Assembly: GCA_040221375.1 (NCBI GenBank)
Contig: JAVKEP010000019.1
Coordinates: 62,001-126,000 of the forward strand
DNA: 64,000 bases
Direction of reading: 5' to 3'
From: SHAN690 sp040221375
Lineage (GTDB): Bacteria > Bacteroidota > Bacteroidia > Flavobacteriales_G > Salibacteraceae
This document shows positions 50,919 through 60,404 of this stretch, one piece after another. Every line of letters starts with the position of its first letter. Within the stretch, counting starts at the first letter, position 1. The translations under genes were made by a program, and so were the position numbers. Under the pieces are notes generated by a model. The model was not told the DNA's origin. It saw only the letters and a list, made by a program, of their open reading frames with translations, and ran no database searches.

Positions 50919-53900
50919 GGTCGGTGCGAAATTCTTGCTCGCTCTTTTGTTCTTGGATGGCCGGTTCTACCTCCCTTGGGAGCGGACGCCTTCCTTGCCA
51001 AAACCAGTTCAGATACAGCCTGATTTTATTCAGAATAGAAAGCATCACCGGAAGCACGAGTAAGGTGGTGTACGTGGCGATGATCAGACCATACGCTACG
51101 GCGATGGCCATCGGGACGAGAAACTGAGCCTGAAAACTGGTCTCAAAAATCAACGGAGCTAGTCCGGCAACAGTAGTAAGCGTGGTAAGCAGGATAGGGC
51201 GGAAGCGCGATTTGCCCGCTTCGAGTAAGGCGCTTTGGAAAAGCATTCCTGATTTTAAATTGAGGTTGAGCGCCGTAACGAATACCAGCGAATCGTTCAC
51301 CATGACCCCAATCAATGCGATGATCCCAAAACCAGAGAGCAAGCTGATTTGGGCGTCGTGAAAGAAGTGTCCCCATCCTACGCCGATTAATCCCAGTGGA
51401 ATCATCATCATGATGACCAAGGCTTGTGGAATACTCCTGAAAACAAAGGCTGTAACGGCGATGAGAAGGATTAAGATGATCCATCTGACCTTGGCAAAGG
51501 AGTCGCCAACCTTTTTGGCCTCTTTGTTTTGGCCCTCGAAACTGAAGTTGACAGAGGCGTACTTGCTCAAAATGCGCGGCATGATGTTCTCCGCAATGTC
51601 GGCCTGAACTGTGTTGACCGAGACTTCTGGATTGGCGATGTCGGCTTCTACGCGTACGTCTCGCTTACCGTCGAGGTGGTTGATGGCCACTATGCCGCGT
51701 TGAACAGAGAATTCAGCGACTTCTTTCAATGGAATCTTTTGTCCCGCGGGCGTTCGAATCAGGAAGTCTTCGAGTTCTTCAATGTTACTTCGGCCCGCCT
51801 CATCGAATCGTACCCATACCTTGACCTCGTCGATTCCTCGTTGCAAGCGTTGCGCTTCAGCTCCAAAAAAAGCTTGCCGAATCTGTCGCATAACTTGAAT
51901 CGTGTTGAGTCCGAGCATACGGCCCTTGTCCAACAGCTCAACTTCGATTTCTTTGATCCCTTTTTGATCATTGTCAATCACATCTTTGAGGTCCGCCATT
52001 TGAGCGAGTTCTCCTTTCAGTTCGTTCTTTGCCATTTCCAATTCTTCAAGATTGGTTCCGCGGAGGCTCATGGAGATCGGCTTTCCGAATGGGGTCGCTA
52101 TTCCGAAAGAAATCTTCTCGGCCTCTGGAATCTGACCAACCTCATCGCTGACGGCGTTGGAAATAAGGTAGCTGGGAGTGTTTCGTTCTTCAGCGGTCAA
52201 GAATTGGATGTTGACCTGCCCTTTATTGATCGATGGTCCCAAGACCTTTTCGATGTTGGTGATTACGTCTTTACCATCGGCTCGTTCGGTTTTGTACCGT
52301 TCATTTACGCGTTGGGCTGCAGCTTCGATTTTGTTTAGCACATCCATCGTGATGTAATCCCTCGTTCCAGGAGGCGTTTCGATGGATACGCTTACGTTGT
52401 CTTGTTCTATAAAGGGAAAGAAGGTGACTTTGATGATGCCACCCGCAATTCCCCCTATGGTAATCATGAAGAGCGCAATAGGAATCGAAAATGCGATCAA
52501 GGTGTGCTTCAAGGAAAACCGAAGAAATGGCATGTAGAGCTTTTCCCTCAACCAGATGACCGCATTCTCTGCACCGCGTTCTACTTTGTTCTTTTTTAAA
52601 CCGCGCTGAAGAGCCTTGCTGTGTCCAATGTGTGCGGGTAGAATCAAGGCTCCTTCTATCAAGGAAAAGAGGAGGGTAGAGATCACCACAAAGGCTAGGT
52701 CAGGACCGAAGTCGCCCAACCTCCCGTCGAGAAAGTAAAACGTACTGAAGGCGATGATGGTGGTCAATACAGCCGAAGTAACGGCGGGTAAGACTTCCAA
52801 TGTTCCGTTCACGGCTGCCTTAAGTGGCGTTTCTCCTTTTTCCCATTTCTGGTAGATGTTCTCAGAGATGACAATGCCATCGTCGACCAAAATTCCGACC
52901 ACCAAGATCATTCCGAAAAGCGACAATACATTGATGGTAAGTCCAAATGCCGATCCGAGGATGAACATGCCTGCAAAGGCCACGGGGATGCTCAATGCCA
53001 CCCATATCGCGAGACGCCAGTTAAGTATCAGCGTGAGGAACAAAACGACAAGGAAGAATCCAATGATGCCGTTGTTCTTCAATAGTTCGATGCGTTCAAT
53101 CAAGGTCGTAGAAGCGTCGCGGATGATTTTTGCTTTTACGATGTCGTGTGTTTCATTGTAAGCATCGATGTACTCCTTGACCGCAGCGGAAATCGACAGA
53201 AAGTCTTCGTCGTTCGTATTTTGAATCGTGATGGTTGCCGCTGGGTCGCCATTGAAAAAATTGCGTTGCGGGTTGGTGTCAGACCACTGATCCCGTACCT
53301 CGGCCACATCCCCCAACCTGACGAGTGTACCATCGGAAGAAGCTTTGATAATGATGTTTGACAGGTCGGTGGCGTAATATCCTTTTGAGCGGGCGCGGAT
53401 GAGGAACTCTTCTCGCGATGTTTTGATGGTTCCACCGGTGATTTCTACGTTCGCGTTGGCCACAGCTAAGGAAACTGCTTCGAATGTGAGGTTATAACCT
53501 TCCAAAGCTTCTTCATTGAGCGCGATTTCGATTTCTTCTTCCGGAAATCCTCCAAGTGAGATCTTCGAAATTCCGTCCATGGCCCGCAGGTCGTCTTCAA
53601 CTTTGCGCGCTTCGTATTTCAATGTTCTCAGGTCGACATTCCCCGTTAAAGCGAAACTGATGACGAAATTGCGTGACTCTTGCTTATAGACCACTGGAGA
53701 TTCCATTCCTGCAGGGAATGAATTGATCTGATCTACTGCATTTTTCACCTCCTGCAAGAGGTTGTCGACATCGTATCCTCTTTCGCCTTCAATCGTAATG
53801 ACAGCTTGGTTTTCAGAAGAAATAGACTGTATTTCATTGATGCCCGATACGCCTTTTAGGTTGTCTTCAATTTTTGTGACGATTCCTTCTTCAATTTCAT

Positions 53901-54072
53901 CGGGAGATGCTCCTGGATAGTAGGTTCTGATCTCGATGATCCGGCTGACGGACTGCGGAAAGAACGTTGATTTGATCTGTTGCGACCCGAAGTAGCCAAA
54001 GACCAGGATCAGCAACATGAGTAAGTTTCCTGCGACCGGATACTTAATGAAATATGAAATGATTCCGCGCAT
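50911..54072 (-). CDS. RND efflux transporter, inner membrane permease
   Basis: A 1053-residue AcrB/MexB-type proton-drug antiporter. Twelve membrane segments are arranged in two halves with large periplasmic loops. TM4 has LVVGILVDDGIVISENIYQ, containing the proton-relay Asp pair. The start is GIISYFIKYPVAGNLLMLLI, and the second half has IIALIGVMVNDSLVFVTAL. Substrate is not predictable; sequence resembles the Bacteroidota group next to HlyD adaptors and TetR regulators. It lies seven bases after the adaptor stop and overlaps the TolC start by eight bases. Confidence 0.95.
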   Translation of the reverse strand: MRGIISYFIKYPVAGNLLMLLILVFGYFGSQQIKSTFFPQSVSRIIEIRTYYPGASPDEIEEGIVTKIEDNLKGVSGINEIQSISSENQAVITIEGERGYDVDNLLQEVKNAVDQINSFPAGMESPVVYKQESRNFVISFALTGNVDLRTLKYEARKVEDDLRAMDGISKISLGGFPEEEIEIALNEEALEGYNLTFEAVSLAVANANVEITGGTIKTSREEFLIRARSKGYYATDLSNIIIKASSDGTLVRLGDVAEVRDQWSDTNPQRNFFNGDPAATITIQNTNDEDFLSISAAVKEYIDAYNETHDIVKAKIIRDASTTLIERIELLKNNGIIGFFLVVLFLTLILNWRLAIWVALSIPVAFAGMFILGSAFGLTINVLSLFGMILVVGILVDDGIVISENIYQKWEKGETPLKAAVNGTLEVLPAVTSAVLTTIIAFSTFYFLDGRLGDFGPDLAFVVISTLLFSLIEGALILPAHIGHSKALQRGLKKNKVERGAENAVIWLREKLYMPFLRFSLKHTLIAFSIPIALFMITIGGIAGGIIKVTFFPFIEQDNVSVSIETPPGTRDYITMDVLNKIEAAAQRVNERYKTERADGKDVITNIEKVLGPSINKGQVNIQFLTAEERNTPSYLISNAVSDEVGQIPEAEKISFGIATPFGKPISMSLRGTNLEELEMAKNELKGELAQMADLKDVIDNDQKGIKEIEVELLDKGRMLGLNTIQVMRQIRQAFFGAEAQRLQRGIDEVKVWVRFDEAGRSNIEELEDFLIRTPAGQKIPLKEVAEFSVQRGIVAINHLDGKRDVRVEADIANPEVSVNTVQADIAENIMPRILSKYASVNFSFEGQNKEAKKVGDSFAKVRWIILILLIAVTAFVFRSIPQALVIMMMIPLGLIGVGWGHFFHDAQISLLSGFGIIALIGVMVNDSLVFVTALNLNLKSGMLFQSALLEAGKSRFRPILLTTLTTVAGLAPLIFETSFQAQFLVPMAIAVAYGLIIATYTTLLVLPVMLSILNKIRLYLNWFWQGRRPLPREVEPAIQEQKSEQEFRTDHE

Positions 54073-54078
54073 GCTGCT

Positions 54079-55203
54079 CTACTTACTTGTTGATTCAGTT
54101 TTGACTAGCATCCCTTCAAACGCGCCTTCCACCACTTGATCGAGCAAGAGGTCGCCATCATGGAGGCCTTGGATCAAGGCAGACTCATCAAACAAGTCTT
54201 GGATTTCCACTTGCTTCCGAACGAGAACGGAATCAGCGACGAGGTAGACATAACCATCTGGGCTTACTAAATTTCTGTCGATGGCCAAGGCATTGTGAAT
54301 CGAGGCCACCTCTATGATTCCCTCCAAGTACATGCCCTCTTTAAGCCGACCATCATCGAGTCCGACGTAAATGCTTTGGCGCTGATCCGAGGGTGAAACG
54401 TGGCTCGCCATGCGGATGACTTTTCCTTCGAATCCCTTTGAATTTTCGCCGCTTTGCAGGGACACGCGATCGCCAATTTTTACCACTCCCGCATCTTTCA
54501 ATGGAAGCGCCGCTTCCAATTCGAACGCACCATCCTTGATCATTTCACCAATTTTTTGACCGGCTCTGATGACCGTTCCAGCATTCACACTCCCCATGCT
54601 CACCGTACCAGAGAAGGGAGCGAAAAGCGTGAACTTGGATTGCCGCTCTTCAAGGCTACGAATGGCATAAAATTGTTGTAGGATGCTTCGGCCTGATAAG
54701 AAACTTTTCAGCTTAGGATCCGATAAGTCGGGTAGATCTGGAAGCGGTTTTTCAGGTTCTAGTGCAGCGTGAAAGGCCTTCCATGCAGAATAATACTCGG
54801 CGTAATCGATTTTAATGTCAGGCATGGTCTGTGACAGGCTTGAGATGAATCCGCTCCGCTGGGAACGCAGGTTTAGAAGGGATTCATTGCCATCGATCGA
54901 AAGAAGCGTTTCGCCTTGATCAAAATGCTGCCCAACCTTAAATGACTTCGCTTGCCGAAGTAGTTTTCCGGTAACCTCAGAAAACAACTCCACCTTTTCT
55001 GAGGCTACGAGTTTTCCTTGCACTGGTATACGCTGAGTTAAGGTGTCGTTAACGACTTCTCTAACCTTGACCAAACGATAAATTTTCTCGGGTCCCTTAC
55101 GCAGAGGCGCCTCTTTTAACGAAGCGAGGAGTTTGAATCCAGCCGCGCCGATCGCGATGATCAGGAGGGCAGATCCGATGATGATGAGTTGACGTTTTTT
55201 CAT
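54079..55203 (-). CDS. Periplasmic adaptor subunit of RND pump (HlyD/MFP)
   Basis: A 374-residue membrane fusion protein that bridges the RND permease and TolC. An N-terminal membrane anchor (QLIIIGSALLIIAIGAAGF, residues 4-22) is followed by beta-barrel and lipoyl parts (RIPVQGKLVASEKVELFSEV, FDQGETLLSID), a helical hairpin of modest length and the return lipoyl half (LFAPFSGTVSMGSVNAGTVI). A beta-barrel domain and C-terminal region follow (VSLQSGENSKGFEGKVI). It starts 13 bases after the TetR stop. Confidence 0.92.
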   Translation of the reverse strand: MKKRQLIIIGSALLIIAIGAAGFKLLASLKEAPLRKGPEKIYRLVKVREVVNDTLTQRIPVQGKLVASEKVELFSEVTGKLLRQAKSFKVGQHFDQGETLLSIDGNESLLNLRSQRSGFISSLSQTMPDIKIDYAEYYSAWKAFHAALEPEKPLPDLPDLSDPKLKSFLSGRSILQQFYAIRSLEERQSKFTLFAPFSGTVSMGSVNAGTVIRAGQKIGEMIKDGAFELEAALPLKDAGVVKIGDRVSLQSGENSKGFEGKVIRMASHVSPSDQRQSIYVGLDDGRLKEGMYLEGIIEVASIHNALAIDRNLVSPDGYVYLVADSVLVRKQVEIQDLFDESALIQGLHDGDLLLDQVVEGAFEGMLVKTESTSK

Positions 55204-55216
55204 GCTGTTATTCTTG

Positions 55217-55816
55217 CTACGGGGTAAGGGACTTTATAAGCAGATCAGTGATCTCTGGCTTTCGTTGTTCGATGGTTTGGAGGAATGATTTCTCATCCAT
55301 CTGGTGTAAGAATTTCAACATCGGTTTGCCAACGAAGGGAAAGAGCATCAGACTTATCATGTTGAGAATAAACTGTTTTGTATCCAAGTCATTTCTGACA
55401 TGGCCTGCCTTTTTTCCTTCTTCAAGGATGCGAACGAGCTTCGCCATTGGCGGATGCACTTTGGCTTTTTTTAAGCGCTGAATATGTTGTTCAGGATCTC
55501 GATCCAATTCGTTGAGAATAAACAATGGAAGCCTTTGTCGCTTGAGCATGAAGCTCATGTATTCATTTACCACTTGTCCAATCTTCTCTTCGATACCTGA
55601 AGGATTGTCGAAAATTTTATCCAAAATGGAGAACAGCTCAGAAAACGTTTCTGCAAATACCTGGATGATGAGCGCATCCTTCGTTTTAAAGTAATAGTGC
55701 AGCAAGCCTTTGTTGATGTCCGCCTTTTCGGCGATGCACCGCATGCTGGTTGCATCGTAGCCATTGTTGAGAAATTCTTCCCGCGCAGCTTCTAATATTC
55801 GTTCCCTTGCTTTCAT
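55217..55816 (-). CDS. TetR family repressor of the RND efflux operon
   Basis: A 199-residue regulator. The N-terminal HTH is ILEAAREEFLNNGYDATSM, then RCIAEKADINKGLLHYYFKTKDALI with the recognition helix at residues 33-45. The C-terminal ligand domain is helical. First gene of the operon TetR-adaptor-RND-TolC, it probably represses itself and the pump until a ligand binds. A palindrome sits right at its start codon. Confidence 0.93.
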   Translation of the reverse strand: MKARERILEAAREEFLNNGYDATSMRCIAEKADINKGLLHYYFKTKDALIIQVFAETFSELFSILDKIFDNPSGIEEKIGQVVNEYMSFMLKRQRLPLFILNELDRDPEQHIQRLKKAKVHPPMAKLVRILEEGKKAGHVRNDLDTKQFILNMISLMLFPFVGKPMLKFLHQMDEKSFLQTIEQRKPEITDLLIKSLTP

Positions 55817-55832
55817 TTACCCGACTGGGTAA
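55817..55832. promoter_or_regulatory. Candidate TetR operator palindrome
   Basis: TTACCC-GACT-GGGTAA is a perfect 6-bp inverted repeat with a 4-base spacer, touching the TetR start codon. A further half site (CGGGTAAA, 55887-55894) lies 58 bases further upstream of the TetR gene. Location and symmetry suit autorepression. Confidence 0.62.
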
Positions 55833-55926
55833 TTTTTATGCAATGCTACTGCTTTATTTCTAATCTGCAAGAATAATTTAGTCAAACGGGTAAATATTTG
55901 TTGATTCGAAGCGCAGGACTTTTTCT

Positions 55927-55955
55927 TTGATACAAGGTCAATGCAACTATATTTG
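55927..55955 (+). promoter_or_regulatory. Promoter of the 55.9 kb lipoprotein gene
   Basis: TTG at 55927-55929 (-33, within CTTTG) and TATATTTG at 55948-55955 (exact -7 match), 18 bases between them. It is the best two-part Bacteroidota promoter in the window. The start codon is 23 bases downstream. Confidence 0.62.
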
Positions 55956-55977
55956 TTCGAACCGAATTAAGCCCATT

Positions 55978-56835
55978 ATGAAGACTAAAACCCTGTTGGC
56001 CCTTATTCTCATTGCATCCCTATGTTCATGCGGTGGAGAAGATCAAGCCGCGACCAAGGTGAAAATGAATGACGATTCACTCACTGAGGAGATGGATGCC
56101 AAAGAAAAAAGTGGAATCAGCGAAATGGCCGATTTTAAGTTTCATACGATGGTGGCGAATCTTCCTTCCCCATTGGAAACATTCCATATCATGGAAGGCC
56201 ACAACATTGCTTTATCCCAAGCGAAACTTACTCCCACAAGTGCAGCGGCTGATTTAACTACCGCTAGTGCGAGAGCTTACGGTTATGGCGTATACATGAC
56301 CGATATGGGCTGCATGGCGTACAATCGTCAAAACCAACAGACACTCGACTATTTCCAGGTGTGCAGGACCTTAGCAAACGACTTAGGAGCGGGGGATGTG
56401 TTCGACAGAACCATCAGTCAAGACTTTGAAGAGAACACTTCCAGCGAGGAGCAATTCGTCCGAATGATGAACGATGCATTTGATGCGATGGACCAGTACA
56501 TGGTCGATAACGAACGCTTTGTGAACGCAACCGAGATTTTTGTCGGTAGTTGGGTTGAGACGCAAATCATTGCGACGCGAATCCTCAAAGGGAAGGAATT
56601 GAATGAGGATACCCGTCCAGTTTATGAAGGGATTTATTCTCAAAAAGTGCACACGTCAAATTTGATGAACGTGCTGGGGGAAATTGACCAGGAGATCAGC
56701 GACGAAGTATTGTCAGCGGTGGAAGACATTATGATGTTTTATGCAGGTTTCTCAAACGTCGACAGCATTTCACAAACCGACCTCACCCAATTGGAAGAGA
56801 AATTGATGACACTTAAGAATTTGCTTCTAGCCTAG
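55978..56835 (+). CDS. Lipoprotein of unknown function, helical
   Basis: A 285-residue protein with a lipobox (LLALILIASLCSCGG, lipidated Cys at 17 or 19). The longer frame starts before the promoter and is rejected. The mature part is helical with many Asp/Glu, and includes ARAYGYGVYMTDMGCMAYNR and VGSWVETQIIATRIL. I do not recognise a family with certainty. It has its own promoter and terminator, so it is a single-gene unit divergent from the efflux operon. Confidence 0.7.
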   Translation: MKTKTLLALILIASLCSCGGEDQAATKVKMNDDSLTEEMDAKEKSGISEMADFKFHTMVANLPSPLETFHIMEGHNIALSQAKLTPTSAAADLTTASARAYGYGVYMTDMGCMAYNRQNQQTLDYFQVCRTLANDLGAGDVFDRTISQDFEENTSSEEQFVRMMNDAFDAMDQYMVDNERFVNATEIFVGSWVETQIIATRILKGKELNEDTRPVYEGIYSQKVHTSNLMNVLGEIDQEISDEVLSAVEDIMMFYAGFSNVDSISQTDLTQLEEKLMTLKNLLLA

Positions 56836-56857
56836 CGATGGATTAACGAATACTTAA

Positions 56858-56884
56858 AGCCCTCATCGGAGGGCTTTTTTTTTT
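56858..56884 (+). terminator. Terminator of the lipoprotein gene
   Basis: A perfect 7-bp stem (AGCCCTC/GAGGGCT), a 4-base loop and ten T, 22 bases after the stop. Confidence 0.92.
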
Positions 56885-56951
56885 GACAAATTTTCAAGAG
56901 GATAGGGGTGTTAATTCTGGCTACCCATACGCGCTTGCGTTAGGAGTCTTT

Positions 56952-56959
56952 TACCTTTG
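56952..56959 (+). promoter_or_regulatory. -7 promoter box of the AsmA-like gene
   Basis: TACCTTTG matches TAnnTTTG exactly, 18 bases before the chosen ATG at 56978. It rules out the longer frame that begins at TTG 56957. Confidence 0.5.
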
Positions 56960-56977
56960 GTAGCAAATAGATTGGAT

Positions 56978-59731
56978 ATGTTCAAAAAGATAATGATCGT
57001 TTTTATTTTACTGCTTGTCGTGGTCATTGGCGCAGCGGTGGTTCTGCCCGTTGTCTTCAAGGATGATTTGGTTGCCTTGGTCAAAACACAAGCGAATGAA
57101 AACGTGAACGCGCGGATAGATTTCGGTGAATTTGACCTCAGTCTCCTTAAGAGTTTTCCCGATTTTACGCTGTCCATCCACGACGTAGTGATAGAGAATG
57201 AAGGCGATTTTGAAGGCGTCACACTCGCGCGCATCGGTGTTTTAGAGATCAGCTTGGATTTGATGTCGGTCATCAATGGCGGCACCATAGCAATCAACAA
57301 GATCGGCGTTGAGCGGCCGACGATCCATGTGATTGTGCTACCCGACGGTAGGGCCAATTACGACATCGCCATGGCAAGTGAAGAAGAAGCGGTTGAAGAA
57401 CCTACTGCGAATGGTGAATTCAGCTTGAGCCTGAAGAACTACTATTTCAAAGAAGCAAATATTATCTACGATGACCGTTCAAGTGGAATGTTCACTGAGC
57501 TCAAGGACTTTAATCATCGAGGCAAGGGTGATTTCACCCAAGACATTTTTGAGTTGGAAACGCACTCGGACGCACAAGAGCTAACCTACAAACAAGACGG
57601 GCTTGCCTATCTCAATCGAGTAGGGTTGAATATGGACTTCGACATCGGCATGGACCTTCCAAAAATGCGTTTTACGTTCTCTGACAACTACGTCGGTTTG
57701 AACGCCTTGCAGCTCAGTTTCGATGGATTTGTGGAGATGCCTCAAGAGGAAGGAGACCCAATTGACATGAACCTCACATTTTCGACCAAGGAAACGAGTT
57801 TCAAAGGGCTGTTATCCTTGGTACCAGCGGTGTTTATGCAAGACCTCGATGGCGTGGAGACGGAGGGTAACGTAGCGTTGAGCGGGATGGCAAAAGGCAG
57901 GATGGTTGGAGATTTGCTTCCTCAATTTAGCTTGTTGCTGAAAGTCAACGACGCACGATTTCACTACCCCGACCTGCCGAAGTCTGCAGAAAATATCCAC
58001 ATTGATTTAGCAATCAACAACCCGGGAGGTAGCGAGGATAATACCGTGGTCGATTTGGATCGCTTTCATGTAGAGATTGCCGACAATCCTGTAGACATGA
58101 CCTTGCATATGCGCACACCGATGTCAGATCCATACATCGAGACCTCCATCAGTATGAATTTAGACTTGGCAACACTGAAAGACGTTGTTCCATTAGAGGA
58201 CGGCCAAGACGTAAACGGGATCATTTTTTCAGACCTGATGTTGAAAGGCAATCAGAGCGCAATCGACCAAGAACGGTATGAGGATTTCGATGCATCGGGC
58301 AGCTTAGTGCTGACGAACTTGGATTACAAGGACCCGGAAATGCCGTACCAGACGGTGATCAAGACATGTTCGCTCAATTTTTCACCTGCGTATGCAGAGT
58401 TGACTGCTTTTTTCATGACAATTGGCGAGAGCGATCTCTCGATGACTGGGCGTGTAGACAATATTGTTGCTTGGTACGTGGCCGATGAGCCACTTTCAGG
58501 AAAGTTTAACCTTTCGTCTGACAAGCTTGATCTCGATCAACTCGCAGGCGAAGAAGTTGCAGCTGAAGAAGAGACTGAAGAAGCGATGTCAGTGTTGGAA
58601 GTTCCGTCTGGATTTGATTTTGAGCTCAATACATCGATTACTTCTTTGCTTTATGACGGGATGAAAATCAGCAACTTACGAGGCGAGATGACCTTGCGCG
58701 ACCAGACGATATCGATGCGAAACGTAGCCATGAATCTCATGCAAGGGAGTCTAACGATGAACGGTACCTATGCGACCATCAACCCGCTGGAACCGCAAGT
58801 TGATTTTGCCTTAGACATCATTGGATGGGATGTCGGTGAAACGTATACATACCTCGATATGGCGCAGAAAATGGCTCCCGTCATGGAAAAGGCAAACGGT
58901 AAATTCTCTACCGGATTGAAGATGAAAGGTGCCTTGGATCAGCACATGGAATTAAAGTACAATACCCTCACAGGTGGAGGTTCATTGCTCACGCGAGCGG
59001 TTACATTGAATTCTCCCCTAGTGTTGGAAAGGATAGCCGAGGCAATCAAGTACAATGGCGTCAAGGATATGACGCTCGATGACGTACGCGTGAAATACCA
59101 GTTCGAAGACGGTAGGGTGAATGTAGATCCTTGCAAATTTGTCCTTGGTAAAGAAGTGCCATCGGTATTTAGTGGAAGCCACGGCTTCGACATGACATTG
59201 AATTACCTGCTCAATCTCGATATTCCATCGAAGTTGATGGGTTCTTCGGCCACTCAAATCGTTAGCGGGCTCTTTTCGAAAGCGAATCAAGCGCTTGGAA
59301 CCAATGCCACGATACCTGAGCGTGTCAAGGTAGATGTAGACATCACGGGAACCAGTGAAGACCCGAAGATCAATGCGCGATTGGCAGGTACGAGCGGAGC
59401 AGCAGATCCCGTCGATGATTTGAAGGCCAAGGCAAAAGATGAGTTGCTGAAACAAAAAGCAGAACTCGAGGCCAAAGCAAAAGACGAACTGAACAAGGCG
59501 AAATCTGAAGCGGAGGCGAAGGCCAGGGCAGAGGCAGATGCAGCCAAGAGAAAGGCAGAAGCACAGGCAACGGAGGCCAAACGTAAAGCTGAAGCCGAGG
59601 CAGCCGCCGCCAAGAAGAAACTAGAAGAAGAGAAGAAGAAGGCCGAAGCTGAAGCGAAGCGAAAGGCCGACGAAGCGAAACGCAAGGCCGAAGAAGAAGC
59701 AAAGAAAAAGTTAGACAAGCTATTTAAGTAG
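56978..59731 (+). CDS. AsmA family protein with TolA-like helical tail
   Basis: A 917-residue envelope protein. An N-terminal membrane anchor (IMIVFILLLVVVIGAAVVLPVV, about residues 5-26) is followed by an AsmA N-terminal domain (VNARIDFGEFDLSLLKSFPD, VGVLE-type strands) and a long beta-rich body typical of bridge-like lipid-transport proteins. An AsmA_2-type C-terminal domain ends near residue 805 (VKVDVDITGTSEDPKINARL). The last about 95 residues are an Ala/Lys/Glu-rich repeat (AKAKDE, AEAKRKA and similar), a predicted long charged helix as in TolA. AsmA relatives move phospholipids between membranes. The 3' end overlaps lipB by eight bases. Confidence 0.88.
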   Translation: MFKKIMIVFILLLVVVIGAAVVLPVVFKDDLVALVKTQANENVNARIDFGEFDLSLLKSFPDFTLSIHDVVIENEGDFEGVTLARIGVLEISLDLMSVINGGTIAINKIGVERPTIHVIVLPDGRANYDIAMASEEEAVEEPTANGEFSLSLKNYYFKEANIIYDDRSSGMFTELKDFNHRGKGDFTQDIFELETHSDAQELTYKQDGLAYLNRVGLNMDFDIGMDLPKMRFTFSDNYVGLNALQLSFDGFVEMPQEEGDPIDMNLTFSTKETSFKGLLSLVPAVFMQDLDGVETEGNVALSGMAKGRMVGDLLPQFSLLLKVNDARFHYPDLPKSAENIHIDLAINNPGGSEDNTVVDLDRFHVEIADNPVDMTLHMRTPMSDPYIETSISMNLDLATLKDVVPLEDGQDVNGIIFSDLMLKGNQSAIDQERYEDFDASGSLVLTNLDYKDPEMPYQTVIKTCSLNFSPAYAELTAFFMTIGESDLSMTGRVDNIVAWYVADEPLSGKFNLSSDKLDLDQLAGEEVAAEEETEEAMSVLEVPSGFDFELNTSITSLLYDGMKISNLRGEMTLRDQTISMRNVAMNLMQGSLTMNGTYATINPLEPQVDFALDIIGWDVGETYTYLDMAQKMAPVMEKANGKFSTGLKMKGALDQHMELKYNTLTGGGSLLTRAVTLNSPLVLERIAEAIKYNGVKDMTLDDVRVKYQFEDGRVNVDPCKFVLGKEVPSVFSGSHGFDMTLNYLLNLDIPSKLMGSSATQIVSGLFSKANQALGTNATIPERVKVDVDITGTSEDPKINARLAGTSGAADPVDDLKAKAKDELLKQKAELEAKAKDELNKAKSEAEAKARAEADAAKRKAEAQATEAKRKAEAEAAAAKKKLEEEKKKAEAEAKRKADEAKRKAEEEAKKKLDKLFK

Positions 59732-60404
59732 GCGGTAGGAAGCATTCGCTAAAGGCTTGAACGACATAGCTCTTCAGTAACTCGAAGTCTTGCTCTTCCC
59801 CGAGTTCTTGTTTCATTGAGGTGACGCCTTTGTCCTCAATGCCACAAGGAATGATGTGGTCAAAGAAACGGAGGTCGGTGTTCACATTGAATGCAAAGCC
59901 GTGCATGGTGACGTACCTACTTGCTTTGACACCTATGGCGCAAATTTTACGAACCCGTTCGTTATCTATGTCCAGCCAGACGCCGCTGGCGTCAGAAATG
60001 CGCCCTCCTCGCAATCCAAAACGAGCGATAGCGCGAATGATGATCTCTTCCAAGCTCCAGATGTATTGGGCGATGCCCATGTCAAACCCCTCCAAGTCAA
60101 AAATAGGGTAGCCGACGATTTGTCCAGGACCGTGATAGGTGATGTCGCCACCGCGGGTCGCTTTATAAAATTCTGCTCCAACTTCCTCGGGCTTTTTACG
60201 CAGGTTGTTGAGGTCGCCCGACTTACCTAAGGTGTACACTGGGGTGTGTTCTACCAAGAGCAGCGTATTGGCAGGCAGGGGCGTTCCCTTTCGCTTGGCA
60301 TCCAACATCGCATTGAACCGTGATTCTTGTTCGATCAATGCATCCGCAAACGACATGCTGCCAAGGTCTACAACTTCAAAAGGCGGTATCGTAAGTGATT
60401 TCAT
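59724..60404 (-). CDS. lipB: Octanoyltransferase LipB
   Basis: Transfers octanoyl from acyl carrier protein to lipoyl domains of keto-acid dehydrogenases. The 226 residues carry the family motif ATRGGDITYHGPGQIVGYPI (about residues 87-106) with the catalytic Lys in ICAIGVKASRYVTMHGFAF and the Cys in IIPCGIEDKGVTS. ATG 60404 is chosen because LTIPPFEVVDLG fits the family start; it overlaps the upstream lipoprotein stop as ATGA. The longer frame lies inside that gene. Confidence 0.96.
   Translation of the reverse strand: MKSLTIPPFEVVDLGSMSFADALIEQESRFNAMLDAKRKGTPLPANTLLLVEHTPVYTLGKSGDLNNLRKKPEEVGAEFYKATRGGDITYHGPGQIVGYPIFDLEGFDMGIAQYIWSLEEIIIRAIARFGLRGGRISDASGVWLDIDNERVRKICAIGVKASRYVTMHGFAFNVNTDLRFFDHIIPCGIEDKGVTSMKQELGEEQDFELLKSYVVQAFSECFLPPT

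Noticed and set aside
51529..52338. 269-codon plus-strand open frame inside the RND gene
   Set aside because: It is antisense to a conserved permease region; its sequence has no domain, signal or promoter and follows the codon bias of the minus-strand gene.
59287..59745. Ser/Ala/Phe-rich minus-strand open frames opposite the AsmA tail
   Set aside because: They are produced by the Ala/Lys/Glu codon repeat of the real gene.
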